From positions 1 to 55,992 of the forward strand of contig JAHFED010000044.1 of assembly GCA_023248635.1 (NCBI GenBank): 55,992 bases of DNA, given 5' to 3'. Below the pieces are notes generated by a model that saw only the letters and a list, made by a program, of their open reading frames with translations, did no database searches and had not been told where the DNA came from. Both the position numbers and the translations under genes were made by a program. Below, one piece after another: positions 34,112 through 42,494 of this stretch. The first letter of the stretch is position 1. Each line of letters opens with the position of its first letter. The stretch comes from Myxococcales bacterium. GTDB taxonomy: Bacteria; Myxococcota; UBA727; VGSZ01.

Positions 34112-34421
34112 GGGGCCGAAGCTAGCACCGGTCTGGTCCAGTGGCGCTGTCTGGACTCGTCAAAAACGGCCGGGCGGCTGGCGCCGGGAACCACCCAACG
34201 TCGGATGCGCCGGCGAGCAGAACCACGGGGCCGGGGGCTTTGTCGTCGTGGGACCTCTGCCATCGCGCGTGCGGGGCGAGCCAGTCGGGCGTGAAGCCCC
34301 GCGGGGGGCGTGGCATACTCGACGGGTCGCGCAGAGTCGCTTCTCTGTGACTGCCCGCTTCTGCGTCAGCGAGAAGCGGCCCGAAGCGGCCCACGGATCG
34401 CGTGCACGGGAGGGAACGGCA
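34112..34421. other. Divergent intergenic region
   Basis: These 310 bases separate the divergent minus-strand regulator and plus-strand CAP lipoprotein. Apart from the promoter candidate at 34291-34319, no gene, repeat or clear hairpin was seen. Open frames crossing it lack a ribosome site and sensible composition. Confidence 0.6.
34291..34319 (+). promoter_or_regulatory. Candidate sigma-70-type promoter for the CAP lipoprotein gene
   Basis: GTGAAG (34291-34296) and CATACT (34314-34319) are 17 bases apart, and TG at 34311-34312 gives an extended -10 element. It lies about 100 bases before the ATG at 34422 in an otherwise very GC-rich gap. Motif matches are partial, so this is a suggestion. 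Confidence 0.4.
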
Positions 34422-35006
34422 ATGAACCTCGATGTCTCGACCCAAGAGCCCGACCCGCGCCGCCTCCGGCTTCTCGTTGCGCTGGCGGGCGCCGCGCTCT
34501 GGCTGGCGGCCTGTGCCTTGGAGGCCCCCGCCCCGCCGGGGCGGCGCCCCAGCGACCTCGACGTCGACGCGTTCGAGCAGGGCCTGCTCGATGCCCACGA
34601 CGCAGCCCGCGACGCAGCCGTCCCTACTCCCCCCGCACCCCTGCCCGCCATGAGCTGGGACGATGGCGTCGCCGCGGTGGCCCAGGAGTGGGCCGAGGGC
34701 TGCATCTTTCAGCACCGGCAGCCCAACGACTTCGGCGAAAACCTCGCGCTCTTCTCCGACACCGAGGTCGCCCCCAACGTCGTCGTCGAGCTCTGGGCCA
34801 GCGAGGCGCCCGACTACGACTACGGCGCCAACGACTGCACCCCCGGCGCCCAATGCGGGCACTACACCCAAATCGTGTGGAGCGACTCCACCCGGCTCGG
34901 CTGCGGCGTGGCCATTTGTGACGACGTCGAAGGTTTCGGGCCAGGTGCCCTGTGGGTCTGCAACTACGATCCCCCAGGCAACTTCGTAGGCGAGCGCCCC
35001 TACTGA
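34422..35006 (+). CDS. CAP (SCP/PR-1) family lipoprotein
   Basis: ATG 34422 follows GGGAGGGAA. The 194-residue product has a signal peptide ending in a lipobox LAAC, so it is lipid-anchored in the envelope. The rest is a CAP domain: an early helix LLDAHDAARDA, a His in the QHRQPNDFGENLAL segment (H...GENL), and the signature CGHYTQIVW followed by GCGVAIC. Six or more cysteines suggest disulfides. Bacterial CAP proteins are exported and some bind lipids or have been proposed as proteases; the role here is unknown. Length is compact but covers the full CAP core. Confidence 0.9.
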   Translation: MNLDVSTQEPDPRRLRLLVALAGAALWLAACALEAPAPPGRRPSDLDVDAFEQGLLDAHDAARDAAVPTPPAPLPAMSWDDGVAAVAQEWAEGCIFQHRQPNDFGENLALFSDTEVAPNVVVELWASEAPDYDYGANDCTPGAQCGHYTQIVWSDSTRLGCGVAICDDVEGFGPGALWVCNYDPPGNFVGERPY

Positions 35007-35018
35007 TGAATTCCCGTC

Positions 35019-35047
35019 TTGACGAACGATGACTGCACAGTCACTAT
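35019..35047 (+). promoter_or_regulatory. Candidate promoter with operator-like inverted repeat
   Basis: TTGACG (35019-35024) and CACTAT (35042-35047) are separated by exactly 17 bases, a sigma-70-like arrangement. Between them lies TGACTG-ca-CAGTCA (35030-35043), a perfect 6-2-6 inverted repeat overlapping the -10 element, where a dimeric repressor could bind. The fatty-acid-hydroxylase-like gene starts at 35090 after AGGAG. Confidence 0.5.
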
Positions 35048-35089
35048 TCATTCAGAGCCCCAGCCCGCCCAGGGCGCAGGAGAGAAACA

Positions 35090-35722
35090 ATGATCGGCAT
35101 CCCGCTCGGCATCGCCTACGCCAACACCTTCGAGTGGCTCATCCACAAGCACCTCTTGCATGGCTTGGGACGCGACAAGAAATCGTTCTGGGCATTCCAT
35201 TTTCACGAGCATCACAACAAAGCCCGCAAGCACGATATGCTCGACGATCAATATCGCGACCCGCTGTGGAAATCTTTGGCGAAGGGCGAAATCAACGCCA
35301 AGACCAAAGAGGCCTTGGGGCTGATCTTCGCCGGCGCTCTCCACGCGCCTTTGCTCCCCGTCGCACCGTTCTTCACGGTGACCGTGTGGGCCTGCGCCGC
35401 CAACTACTACCGCGTGCACAAGAAGGCGCACCTCGATCCCGCCTGGGCCAAAGAGCATCTTCCTTGGCATGTGGATCACCACATGGGTAGAAATCAAGAC
35501 TCCAATTGGTGCGTCACCTGGCCCATGATGGATTGGATCCTAAATACGCGCGAGAAGTACGTCGGCACGGAGGTGTACGCCAAGGACGAGGCCAAGAAGG
35601 CCAGCAGGATGGCGTCGTCGTCGTCGTCGCCAACCGCGGTAACGGCACCCACGACCACCGAATCCACGGCGTCCCCGGGGCTCGGCATCGGCGGGCCGTC
35701 CACGGAGCCTTTCGCCGCCTGA
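35090..35722 (+). CDS. Fatty acid hydroxylase/sterol desaturase superfamily-like membrane protein
   Basis: The 210-residue protein carries the His clusters of the di-iron membrane hydroxylase family: HKHLLH (19-24), HFHEHHNKARKH (37-48), and later HLPWHVDHH near 125-133. Hydrophobic stretches lie near the N-terminus and around residues 80-105. Enzymes of this family insert oxygen into lipids or carotenoids at the membrane; the substrate here is not evident. The last 35 residues are a Ser/Thr/Pro-rich tail without similarity. AGGAG precedes the ATG. Codon third positions are AT-rich near 35160-35290 and 35470-35550 compared with flanking genes. Confidence 0.75.
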   Translation: MIGIPLGIAYANTFEWLIHKHLLHGLGRDKKSFWAFHFHEHHNKARKHDMLDDQYRDPLWKSLAKGEINAKTKEALGLIFAGALHAPLLPVAPFFTVTVWACAANYYRVHKKAHLDPAWAKEHLPWHVDHHMGRNQDSNWCVTWPMMDWILNTREKYVGTEVYAKDEAKKASRMASSSSSPTAVTAPTTTESTASPGLGIGGPSTEPFAA

Positions 35723-35743
35723 GAGACGCAGTACCGTCGAAGG

Positions 35744-36514
35744 GTGGACCTCACCCAAGCCCTGATCGTCGTCGTCGGCAGCTTTGGGGTGGGCGTGCTG
35801 GGGGGCCTGTTGGGCGTCGGCGGCGGCGTCTTTCTGGTGCCTTTTCTCGTGTTCTTCGACGTGGCCACGCCCAAGATGGCGGTGGCCATCTCTCTGTGTT
35901 GCGTGATCTGCACGAGCGCCGCTGCCGCCTTGGTCACGGGCCGGGCTGGGAGCGAGGGGCTCGCGCGCCTGTCGACGGCCTTGAAGCTGGAGCCCGCCCT
36001 GGTCGCCGGCGCGGTCTTGGCCAGCTTGCTCGGCCGCCGCTTTGACGACGGCGCGCTGCTCATCGGCTTTGGGATCTTGATCCTCTTGGTCGCCGCGCTC
36101 ATCCGCCTGCGGCGTCGTTTTTCCGCCGTCGACGACGCGCCCTGGTCCCCCACGCGCCTCGCTGCGGTCATGGTGCTGGCGTTCTTGTCGGGAGGAGCCA
36201 GCGGCCTCTTCGGCGTCGGCGGCGGCGTCTTGGTGGTGCCGACCCTGGTTCTGGTGGGGAGGTGGCCCCTGAAGGCGGCGGCGGCGACGTCGTCGTTGTG
36301 CCTCATGACCAGTGCTGCGGCGGGGGCGGCGGTGCACCACGCCCACGCGCCCTTGCCGGTCGACGTCGTCGCTGCGGTCATGTTCGGGGTCTTACCGGGC
36401 GGAGCCCTCGGAGCGCGGCTGCAACGGATCGCCAGCGAAGCCGTGGTTGAGGCCGTGTTCACGGGCCTCGCCGTCGTCGTCGCCGGCCTCTCGGTGTGGC
36501 GGGGATTGCAGTGA
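35744..36514 (+). CDS. TauE/SafE-family sulfite/sulfonate exporter
   Basis: The 256-residue integral membrane protein starts at GTG 35744. It has the internal duplication typical of TauE/SafE (former DUF81): a GLLGVGGGVFLVP motif near residues 21-33 and GLFGVGGGVLVVP near 156-168, each after a transmembrane helix. About seven helices are predicted by eye. These proteins export small anions such as sulfite, sulfoacetate or related C2-sulfonates. It overlaps the next gene by GTGA; a DUF1634-like protein in this position is a recurring neighbour. Confidence 0.9.
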   Translation: MDLTQALIVVVGSFGVGVLGGLLGVGGGVFLVPFLVFFDVATPKMAVAISLCCVICTSAAAALVTGRAGSEGLARLSTALKLEPALVAGAVLASLLGRRFDDGALLIGFGILILLVAALIRLRRRFSAVDDAPWSPTRLAAVMVLAFLSGGASGLFGVGGGVLVVPTLVLVGRWPLKAAAATSSLCLMTSAAAGAAVHHAHAPLPVDVVAAVMFGVLPGGALGARLQRIASEAVVEAVFTGLAVVVAGLSVWRGLQ

Positions 36515-36789
36515 GCGGCGCGCCCTCTCCCCAGGCGATGGATCCCGGCGCCCTCCGACGCATCACCACGCTCACGGCCCTCGCCGCTGCCTTTGCCGGC
36601 CTGGTGCTCTTGGGCGCCCACTTTTGTCCTGCGCTCGCGACGCCCGGACTGGTGGTGCTCTTTGGCGTGCCCCTGGTCCGCAACCTCGCCGTCGTCGTCT
36701 GGGCCCGGGGCATCGATCGTTGGCTGGGAATGCTCGGAGCCCTCATCGTCACCGTCGTCGTCGGCGGCGCGCTGTGGGGATCTGGCTGA
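36511..36789 (+). CDS. Small membrane protein, DUF1634-like
   Basis: GTG 36511 overlaps the exporter stop (GTGA), giving 92 residues with about three hydrophobic helices. The pattern of a first helix, a 'PGLVVLFGVPLVRN' turn with Pro and Arg, and a last helix matches DUF1634 proteins, which are often encoded next to TauE/SafE exporters. It is likely an accessory subunit; no enzymatic motif is present. Confidence 0.7.
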   Translation: MSGAPSPQAMDPGALRRITTLTALAAAFAGLVLLGAHFCPALATPGLVVLFGVPLVRNLAVVVWARGIDRWLGMLGALIVTVVVGGALWGSG

Positions 36790-36807
36790 TCTCGCGTGTG
36801 GGATGAC

Positions 36808-38040
36808 TCAGAATTCGCAGTCGGGGGGCACCACCAGCTCGCAGGCGACGGGATCGTTGCTCGCGCAGCCCGGAAAAGGATCAGCGGGCTCGCACAGGCA
36901 ATCCTGATCGAGGTCGGTCCCAAGCCCCGGCCCCCGACAGCCCGCGGGCTCATCCACATCGAGCTGGCCATCGCCGTCGTCGTCGTCGTCGTCGTCGACG
37001 TTCTTGCCATCGCCATCGCAGTCGTCTTTGCCGTCGAACTGGCGGCAGCCAAACACGGGCTGGGTCTCGATGGGCACCAGACGACCCACCCCAGGAACTG
37101 CGACGGCGCGGAGCAAGCTGCCTCCAAGGCCTCCATCGAGAGCAACCGAGACATCGAAGACGCCGAGCGGGAGGTCGACGGCCGTGATCGGCCCAGTGAT
37201 GGCTCCCACGAGGGCAGCGTCGACGTCGACGATGGACTGGGGGGCCACGAACACGGCTTCGCCGGTCGCCCGCTCGAGCTCGTCGACCTCCCCGCCGAGC
37301 TCGATCTCGCCTTGGACGCTCGCCTGTGCTTGCGCCAAGACCAGCTCGACAGCAGCAGCCTCGCCCGAGCTCACGACCGCGTCGACGACGGCGACGGCAC
37401 TGACATCTCGGCTCGCAGCGATCATCTGCTGCTGCGGCTCCGTCGAGCTTGGCCGTGGCCAGGAAAAAGCAGCGACCTTGACCGGCCCCGCGGCGACATC
37501 AGGCACCACAAAGGACCCGTCGACGCCGACGCCTGCGCTCGCTTCGACGACGCCATCGACGCTGCGGGGCTCGAGGCGGCCCAGCAGCACCTCGCGAAAG
37601 ACCACGACGCGGCAGAGCTCGAGCGCGCAGCCGGCCACCGATCCCGTCAGCGATCCAGTCGCGGTGACGACGACGTCACCGAGCACATCGGCGGTGAGCC
37701 GGCTCACCGGGGCAGAGAAGCTCGGGGTGAACTCCGCCCGCACGATGCCGCCCGTGCTGACGATGGCCGCCCGATCCATCGAGCCGTCAGCGTCGTCGTC
37801 GACGGCCACCCGCAGCAATTGGTCGCCAGGGGAGAGGGAGTCGACCTCGACCAGGCCCTTGTCGTTCGAGGTGCTGACGCGCGCGACGCCATCGACCGAC
37901 ACCACGGCCCCCGCCACGGGCGAGCCGACACCGTCGACGACGCGGAAGTGGATCACGCCTTCGCCGAGCCCGCGGGTGCGCTCCAGCTCGAAGCACGAGA
38001 CCGACCAGAGGCAGGCGAAGACGACGACGGCGACGCGCAT
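36808..38040 (-). CDS. Exported lipoprotein with carboxypeptidase-regulatory-like domain and Asp-rich C-terminus
   Basis: ATG at 38040 (a TTG at 38043 is less likely) gives 410 residues; GGGGAG lies upstream. A signal peptide ends in the lipobox SVSC. Residues about 30-110 form a beta-sandwich of the CarboxypepD_reg type (VVDGVGSPVAGAVVSVDGVARVSTSN). Further beta-rich modules follow, for example GVGVDGSFVVPDVAAG. The C-terminal 70 residues contain a poly-Asp, calcium-binding-like stretch and eight or so cysteines. It is probably a surface lipoprotein of structural type; no enzyme motif is seen. Confidence 0.7.
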   Translation of the reverse strand: MRVAVVVFACLWSVSCFELERTRGLGEGVIHFRVVDGVGSPVAGAVVSVDGVARVSTSNDKGLVEVDSLSPGDQLLRVAVDDDADGSMDRAAIVSTGGIVRAEFTPSFSAPVSRLTADVLGDVVVTATGSLTGSVAGCALELCRVVVFREVLLGRLEPRSVDGVVEASAGVGVDGSFVVPDVAAGPVKVAAFSWPRPSSTEPQQQMIAASRDVSAVAVVDAVVSSGEAAAVELVLAQAQASVQGEIELGGEVDELERATGEAVFVAPQSIVDVDAALVGAITGPITAVDLPLGVFDVSVALDGGLGGSLLRAVAVPGVGRLVPIETQPVFGCRQFDGKDDCDGDGKNVDDDDDDDGDGQLDVDEPAGCRGPGLGTDLDQDCLCEPADPFPGCASNDPVACELVVPPDCEF

Positions 38041-38171
38041 CAAAGGGTTCTCCCCGACGTCGCCGCCGCGGTCAACGCACAGGGAGCTGGCGCAGCTTGC
38101 AACGCGGCCCGCGCGCGGGGTACCCGAGCCCGGGCGTGTGACATGCTGGGGCGCGAGATGAGGGGACGACC

Positions 38172-38516
38172 GTGAACAACCCTGAAGCGACGACGACGAT
38201 CACCGATGAGAGCTTGGGGCGCCGACTGCGCGAGGCCTGGCACCGCACCGTCGGCACCTGGGCTACCGACGAAAAGGGCACCGCCAGCCTCGTGTCGCGC
38301 TTGGTGGGTTTTGGCACCTTGTCCAGCGACGAAGCCAAGCGGGTGCTCGCCGACGCCAAGAAGCGCGTCGAAGAAAACAAGAGCGAGCTCGATCGCCGCG
38401 TCGACGACTCGCTGCAAAAGGCCAGCGCCTTGTTCGGCGGTGAGCAACGCGAGGTGAAGAAGCTCGAAGAGCGCCTGACCGAGCTCGAGGCCCGCTTGAA
38501 GGCCCTCGACGCGTGA
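38172..38516 (+). CDS. Small coiled-coil protein, phasin-like
   Basis: GTG 38172, preceded by GAGGGG, gives 114 residues. The second half (about 60-112) is a heptad-rich, charged coiled coil ending in KKLEERLTELEARLKALDA. The region LVGFGTLSSDEAKRVLADAKKRVEENK resembles the 'G-L/T-x-x-E-E-A' motif of phasin-like PHA-granule or helical accessory proteins, but the match is weak. Cytoplasmic. It lies 4 bases before truD and may be co-transcribed with it. Confidence 0.6.
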   Translation: MNNPEATTTITDESLGRRLREAWHRTVGTWATDEKGTASLVSRLVGFGTLSSDEAKRVLADAKKRVEENKSELDRRVDDSLQKASALFGGEQREVKKLEERLTELEARLKALDA

Positions 38517-38520
38517 TGGC

Positions 38521-39675
38521 TTGACGTCGACCCCTGTGGCTGAGGGCCCCCTGCCTGCGTTCCTGTCGCGGCCCCTGCCGGGCTTTGGGGAGCAGCCCTC
38601 CGCGCGCCTCCTCCCTGATCCGCCCGCCGGAGCTCCCGTGCTCTTTCGCGGCGCCGACGACGGCTTCGTCGTCGACGAGGTGCCTGCCTATCTGCCCAGC
38701 GGCACCGGCGAGCACCTCTACTTGCACATCCAAAAGCGCGGCATCTCGACGCCGGAGGTCTGGAAGCGCCTGCGCTCGGCCTTTGGAGTGAAAGAGATCG
38801 AGATGGGCACCGCGGGTCAGAAGGATGCGCGGGGCGTCACCTCTCAATGGATCTCGGTGCCCGCACGCCTCGTCGAGCCCCGGTTGCTCGAGGTCGAAGC
38901 GGCCCTCGGCGTCACCCTGCTCGAAGCCAAACGCCACAACAACAAGCTGCGACTGGGGCACTTGCGCGGCAACCGTTTCACCTGCCGGCTCGACGACGTC
39001 GGCGACGACGACGTCGTGGTCTTGCGCTCGCGGGCTCAGCTTCTGGCCGCCGGCGGCTGTCCGAACCTCTTTGGGGCCCAGCGCTTTGGCCACGACGACC
39101 GTGCCCTGCGCGATGCGGAGCGCTTTCTGGCGCGGCCTCGCTTTGCCAAGACCAAACGCGAACAGTTCTGGGTGAGCGCGCTGCAGTCGGTGATCTTCAA
39201 CGTGTGGCTGGCGGCCCGCGTCGACGACGGAACCTGGTGCTCCGCCGTCGACGGCGACGTGCTCGAGAAGCGCAGCGGCGCTCCCTTTGAATGCACCGAG
39301 CCCCTGGTCGATGGCGCGCGGGCAGCCTCTGGCGAGGTATCCCCCACGGGGCCGATGTACGGGCGCGCGATGCGGTGTGCACAACGCGACGCCCTGACAC
39401 GGGAGTCGCGATCGCTCGCCGACCTCGGCGTTTCACGCGACGCGTTGTTGGCCCACCCGGCGTTCCCCAGCGGCACCAGACGCAGCGCCAGACTGTGGGC
39501 CGAAGACGTCGTCGTCGAGGCCGGCGTCGGCGCTTGCTCGGTGTCATTCACTTTGCCTGCGGGCAGCTATGCGTCCGTTTTTCTTCGGGAACTTGTAGGG
39601 CCACGGCTGCGGGATCTCTTCTTCGATCCTCCCTCGACACCCACGCTCGACGAGCGCGTAGCCGACGACGGCTGA
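38521..39675 (+). CDS. truD: tRNA pseudouridine(13) synthase TruD
   Basis: The 384-residue protein has the TruD catalytic signature TAGQKDARG with the nucleophilic D102, and the family motifs NNKLRLGHLRGNRF (about 140-153) and PNLFGAQRFG (about 180-189). The later insertion domain and SYASVFLRELV near the C-terminus also match. TruD converts U13 of tRNA-Glu to pseudouridine. The start is TTG 38521, or possibly the GTG five codons later; no strong ribosome site precedes either. The first 35 residues are Pro-rich and poorly conserved. Confidence 0.92.
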   Translation: MTSTPVAEGPLPAFLSRPLPGFGEQPSARLLPDPPAGAPVLFRGADDGFVVDEVPAYLPSGTGEHLYLHIQKRGISTPEVWKRLRSAFGVKEIEMGTAGQKDARGVTSQWISVPARLVEPRLLEVEAALGVTLLEAKRHNNKLRLGHLRGNRFTCRLDDVGDDDVVVLRSRAQLLAAGGCPNLFGAQRFGHDDRALRDAERFLARPRFAKTKREQFWVSALQSVIFNVWLAARVDDGTWCSAVDGDVLEKRSGAPFECTEPLVDGARAASGEVSPTGPMYGRAMRCAQRDALTRESRSLADLGVSRDALLAHPAFPSGTRRSARLWAEDVVVEAGVGACSVSFTLPAGSYASVFLRELVGPRLRDLFFDPPSTPTLDERVADDG

Positions 39676-39750
39676 TCCGTTCGCTGCTGCTGGCAACGTG
39701 CGCCATGCCACACACGGCGGCGTGCATGCGCGGCGTGGCCGACTTCTTGC

Positions 39751-39775
39751 GGAGACACCTCCGTCCCATGGAGGT
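39751..39775 (+). promoter_or_regulatory. Competing hairpins at the sigma-factor ribosome binding site
   Basis: The Shine-Dalgarno GGAGGT (39770-39775) is fully complementary to ACCTCC (39757-39762), forming a 6-bp stem with a 7-base loop just before ATG 39781. GGAG at 39751-39754 can pair instead with CTCC (39759-39762), freeing the site. This is a possible on/off switch for translation of the sigma factor. Confidence 0.45.
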
Positions 39776-39780
39776 CCCGC

Positions 39781-41094
39781 ATGTCGCGCAGGCAGGTCTC
39801 GGTGATCGACGTCGATGCTGTCCAGAGTCTGGTGGGCGATCGAGCGCCGCTGGCGGTGGTGGCGGTCGGCGACAAGAGACGGACCCCGACCCCTGTGCGG
39901 GCCAACAGCAAAAAAGCGCGCGATGTGCTGCCGCTGCCTGGGTCCCGCGGCAAAGGACGGCGCGGCAAGAAGAGCGGCGACGAAAACCTGTCCGATTATT
40001 TGTCGTCGTTGGGTCGCATCCCGCTGCTGACCGCCGAAGACGAAGTCCGCCTCGCGAGCACCCTGCTCGCGGCCGAGGTCTCGTGTTGGAGCCAATTATT
40101 GCGCGTCGCCGACGCCGTGGCTGCGGTGCGAGAGAGCGAGCTGTGTGGCGAGAGCCTGCCCTTGCAGATCGTGCTCGATCGCATCGGACCCGGCCTCTCG
40201 ACCCTGCGCGGCGCCCACGACGACGACGTCAGCGCTGCTGCGGATTTGTTGCGCCAGCTCGATGATGAAAGGCGGCTCGTCGACGCTGTCATCGCCGTCG
40301 TCGACGACGCCTCTGCCAAGGGTCGGGTCGCGGTTTCCTTGGTGACGATGGTGAAACGGGATCGCAAGCGCGCGCTCGACATCCGCAACGCCTTCGTGCG
40401 GGCCAACCTGCGGCTGGTGGTGAGCGTCGCCCGGCGTTTTCACCACTACCGCTTGCCGCTTATCGATTTGATTCAGGAAGGCAACCTCGGCCTCATCAAG
40501 AGCGTGCACCGCTTCGACCACAAGAAGGGCTTTCGTTTCTCGACCTATGCGCACTGGTGGATACGCCAGGCCATCGAGCGCGCAATCATGAACAAGGGTG
40601 CGCAAGTGCGGTTGCCGGTGCACGTCTTCGACGCCCGCCGCGAGGTCGCCAAGGTCACCCGCGACCTCACGCACTCGCTCGGCCGGGAGCCCGATCTCGG
40701 CGAAGTCGCCCAGGCGTTGCACACGCCTCTCGAGAAGCTGACCGAGGTGCTGGCGGCGGTGCCGCGCGAGCCGCAGTCCCTCGACGACCCCATCGGCGAC
40801 GACGAAGATCGCACCCTCGCCGACGCCATCGCCTCCGACGGCGCCCTGCCCGATGAGCAGGTCATCTGCCTCGATGAAGAGACGCGGGTGAAGAGGCTGC
40901 TGCAGAAGCTCACGCCGATGGAGATCGACATCATCACGCGACGCTACGGGCTCGGATCCGACGACGACGAAACCCTCGAAGAGATCGGCAAGACCTATCA
41001 GCTGTCTCGAGAGCGGGTGCGGCAGATTCAGGTGCAGGGGCTAAAGAAGATCCAGACCCACGTCGAGCACCAACCTCGCGCGCTGGTGCACTGA
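39781..41094 (+). CDS. RNA polymerase sigma-70 family factor, group 1/2 type
   Basis: The 437-residue protein has all conserved regions of a primary-like sigma factor. Region 1.2 is SDYLSSLGRIPLLTAEDEV (about 70-88). Region 2 (about 202-275) contains RNAFVRANLRLVVSVARR, DLIQEGNLGLIKSV, and the -10 recognition helix FSTYAHWWIRQAI. Region 3 has the VRLP start. Region 4 (about 372-430) contains LEEIGKTYQLSRERVRQI for -35 contact. The first 65 residues are basic and short, lacking the long acidic region 1.1 of RpoD. It therefore is probably an RpoS- or HrdB-like group 2 factor; the exact group needs a phylogeny. A ribosome-site hairpin precedes it. Confidence 0.9.
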   Translation: MSRRQVSVIDVDAVQSLVGDRAPLAVVAVGDKRRTPTPVRANSKKARDVLPLPGSRGKGRRGKKSGDENLSDYLSSLGRIPLLTAEDEVRLASTLLAAEVSCWSQLLRVADAVAAVRESELCGESLPLQIVLDRIGPGLSTLRGAHDDDVSAAADLLRQLDDERRLVDAVIAVVDDASAKGRVAVSLVTMVKRDRKRALDIRNAFVRANLRLVVSVARRFHHYRLPLIDLIQEGNLGLIKSVHRFDHKKGFRFSTYAHWWIRQAIERAIMNKGAQVRLPVHVFDARREVAKVTRDLTHSLGREPDLGEVAQALHTPLEKLTEVLAAVPREPQSLDDPIGDDEDRTLADAIASDGALPDEQVICLDEETRVKRLLQKLTPMEIDIITRRYGLGSDDDETLEEIGKTYQLSRERVRQIQVQGLKKIQTHVEHQPRALVH

Positions 41095-41104
41095 GTTTTT
41101 TTTT
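41067..41104 (+). terminator. Terminator overlapping the end of the sigma-factor gene
   Basis: GCACCA (41067-41072) and TGGTGC (41084-41089) form a 6-bp stem inside the last codons, and nine T residues follow at 41096-41104, the longest T-run seen in the window. The stem is short but the T-tract makes termination likely, ahead of the converging J-domain gene. Confidence 0.6.
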
Positions 41105-41132
41105 CTGAGGGTCCGAGGGCCCGACCGCACGC

Positions 41133-42431
41133 TCAGCGTTTCTTCAGCAGCTTGTCCAAGAGCCCCTTCTTGCCTTCCTCGGCTTTGTTGCGGTTGGCGG
41201 CGATGCGCATCTCTCGCTGGGCGTCGGTGTGCTGGGGGTTGTAGCTGAGCGCCTCCTCGAAGCGCTTGGTGGCAGCAGCCTCTTCGCCGGAGTCCTTGAG
41301 CACGCGTCCGAGGCGATAGGCGGCTTCGGCGGTCTTGAATTTCTTCAGGACCTCTTCGAGGCGTCGTCGTGCGTCGGCGGTGCGGTGCTCCTCGGCGTGG
41401 TCGGGATTGAGATAGATGCACCACGCCAGAGCGACGAGGATGAGGGGCTCCTCGGGGTCAAAGAGCGACGCCTGTCGGTAGTGCATCTCGGCGGTCTTGT
41501 AGTCCTTCTTTTTGAAGTAGCTCTCGGCCATGGTGTAGGCCTGCCGCGCCTCGTTGGGGCGACGAGCTCGGGACTCCGGCGTCGCTGGCCCCGAGGCCTT
41601 GGCGAGCGCGGCAAGCTCGCGGTCGTAGCGCGAGCGGGTCTCTTGGTTGCCGAGGGTTTTGTAGGCGTCGCCGAGGCGCTTGAACAAGGCGTCGACGAAG
41701 CCGAGGGTCTCGGGATCGTCGGCGAGGGGTGTGCCAGAGAGGCGATCGGGGTGGTATTCGCGGGCCAGCGTCACGTAGGCATTGCGAATGGCGCTGTCGT
41801 TGGCGCTCTCGGGGACGCACAGAAATTGGTAGTGGCTCACCGTCGACAGCGACGACGCCACTGCTGCGAGCTGGTCTTTGAGCTTCTTGTCGACGGCGTT
41901 GAGGGTGAGTTTCCCAGGCTTTTGTTTGGTGGGTGCTGCGCTTGGCTCGGGCACCGGCGCTTCCTGGGGCGGCGCCGGCGCCGGCGCCACGGGCACCGGA
42001 GCTGAGATGTCGGGGCGAAAGACACGGGCCTGCAGCCCTCCGCGGGGGCGCCAGTCTTTGCCTTCCAATTCCGCGCGCAGCCTCCGGACCTCGGCGGGAA
42101 CCAGGGCCTTGGCCTCTTCCGCTTCGACCATATCGACGACGTCGGCCGCGACCAGGCCGCGCAGCACCGCGCGCAGGTCGTCGATGGGGAGCAGGCCGCA
42201 TTGTTCGAGATCGCTGTAGCGGCGCGCGAGGCGCAGCAGGCGCCAGAGGATCTTCTCGTCGTCGCTGAGCTCGAAGAGGGTCTCGATGTCCTTGGCGGCA
42301 GCCGCGGGCGACGTCCGCAGGGCTCGACCGCCGACGCGAGCGCCCCAGGCGAGGTTGCCCTGCTTGTCCTCCGCAGAGCGGTGTTTGCGATACGCGCTCG
42401 CCTGCTCGTTCGACGCCATCCCGCCGACCAT
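41133..42431 (-). CDS. J-domain (DnaJ-like) protein with C-terminal TPR repeats
   Basis: The 432-residue protein starts at ATG 42431 or at the in-frame ATG 42419. Residues about 45-125 resemble a helical PATAN-associated region. A Pro/Ala linker follows, then a complete J domain (about 198-270) with HYQFLCVPESA, the HPD tripeptide in EYHPDRL, and YKTLGNQETRSRYD. The C-terminal 140 residues contain TPR units (AYTMAESYFKKKDYKTAEMHYRQA and others). The HPD motif indicates it can stimulate an Hsp70 ATPase. It is related in layout to the minus-strand regulator at 32186-34111, whose J region has lost HPD. Confidence 0.87.
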   Translation of the reverse strand: MVGGMASNEQASAYRKHRSAEDKQGNLAWGARVGGRALRTSPAAAAKDIETLFELSDDEKILWRLLRLARRYSDLEQCGLLPIDDLRAVLRGLVAADVVDMVEAEEAKALVPAEVRRLRAELEGKDWRPRGGLQARVFRPDISAPVPVAPAPAPPQEAPVPEPSAAPTKQKPGKLTLNAVDKKLKDQLAAVASSLSTVSHYQFLCVPESANDSAIRNAYVTLAREYHPDRLSGTPLADDPETLGFVDALFKRLGDAYKTLGNQETRSRYDRELAALAKASGPATPESRARRPNEARQAYTMAESYFKKKDYKTAEMHYRQASLFDPEEPLILVALAWCIYLNPDHAEEHRTADARRRLEEVLKKFKTAEAAYRLGRVLKDSGEEAAATKRFEEALSYNPQHTDAQREMRIAANRNKAEEGKKGLLDKLLKKR

Positions 42432-42494
42432 AGCCGCACTGCACCCGTCGACGGCAACTTGTGACGTTGCAGTGTCAGGCCCGGCGTGACGTCG

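Noticed and set aside
36796-38175. A 459-codon plus-strand frame opposite the lipoprotein gene
   Set aside because: The minus-strand frame has a signal peptide with lipobox, a beta-sandwich pattern and a ribosome site; the plus-strand translation is Asp/Arg/His-rich and lacks motifs.
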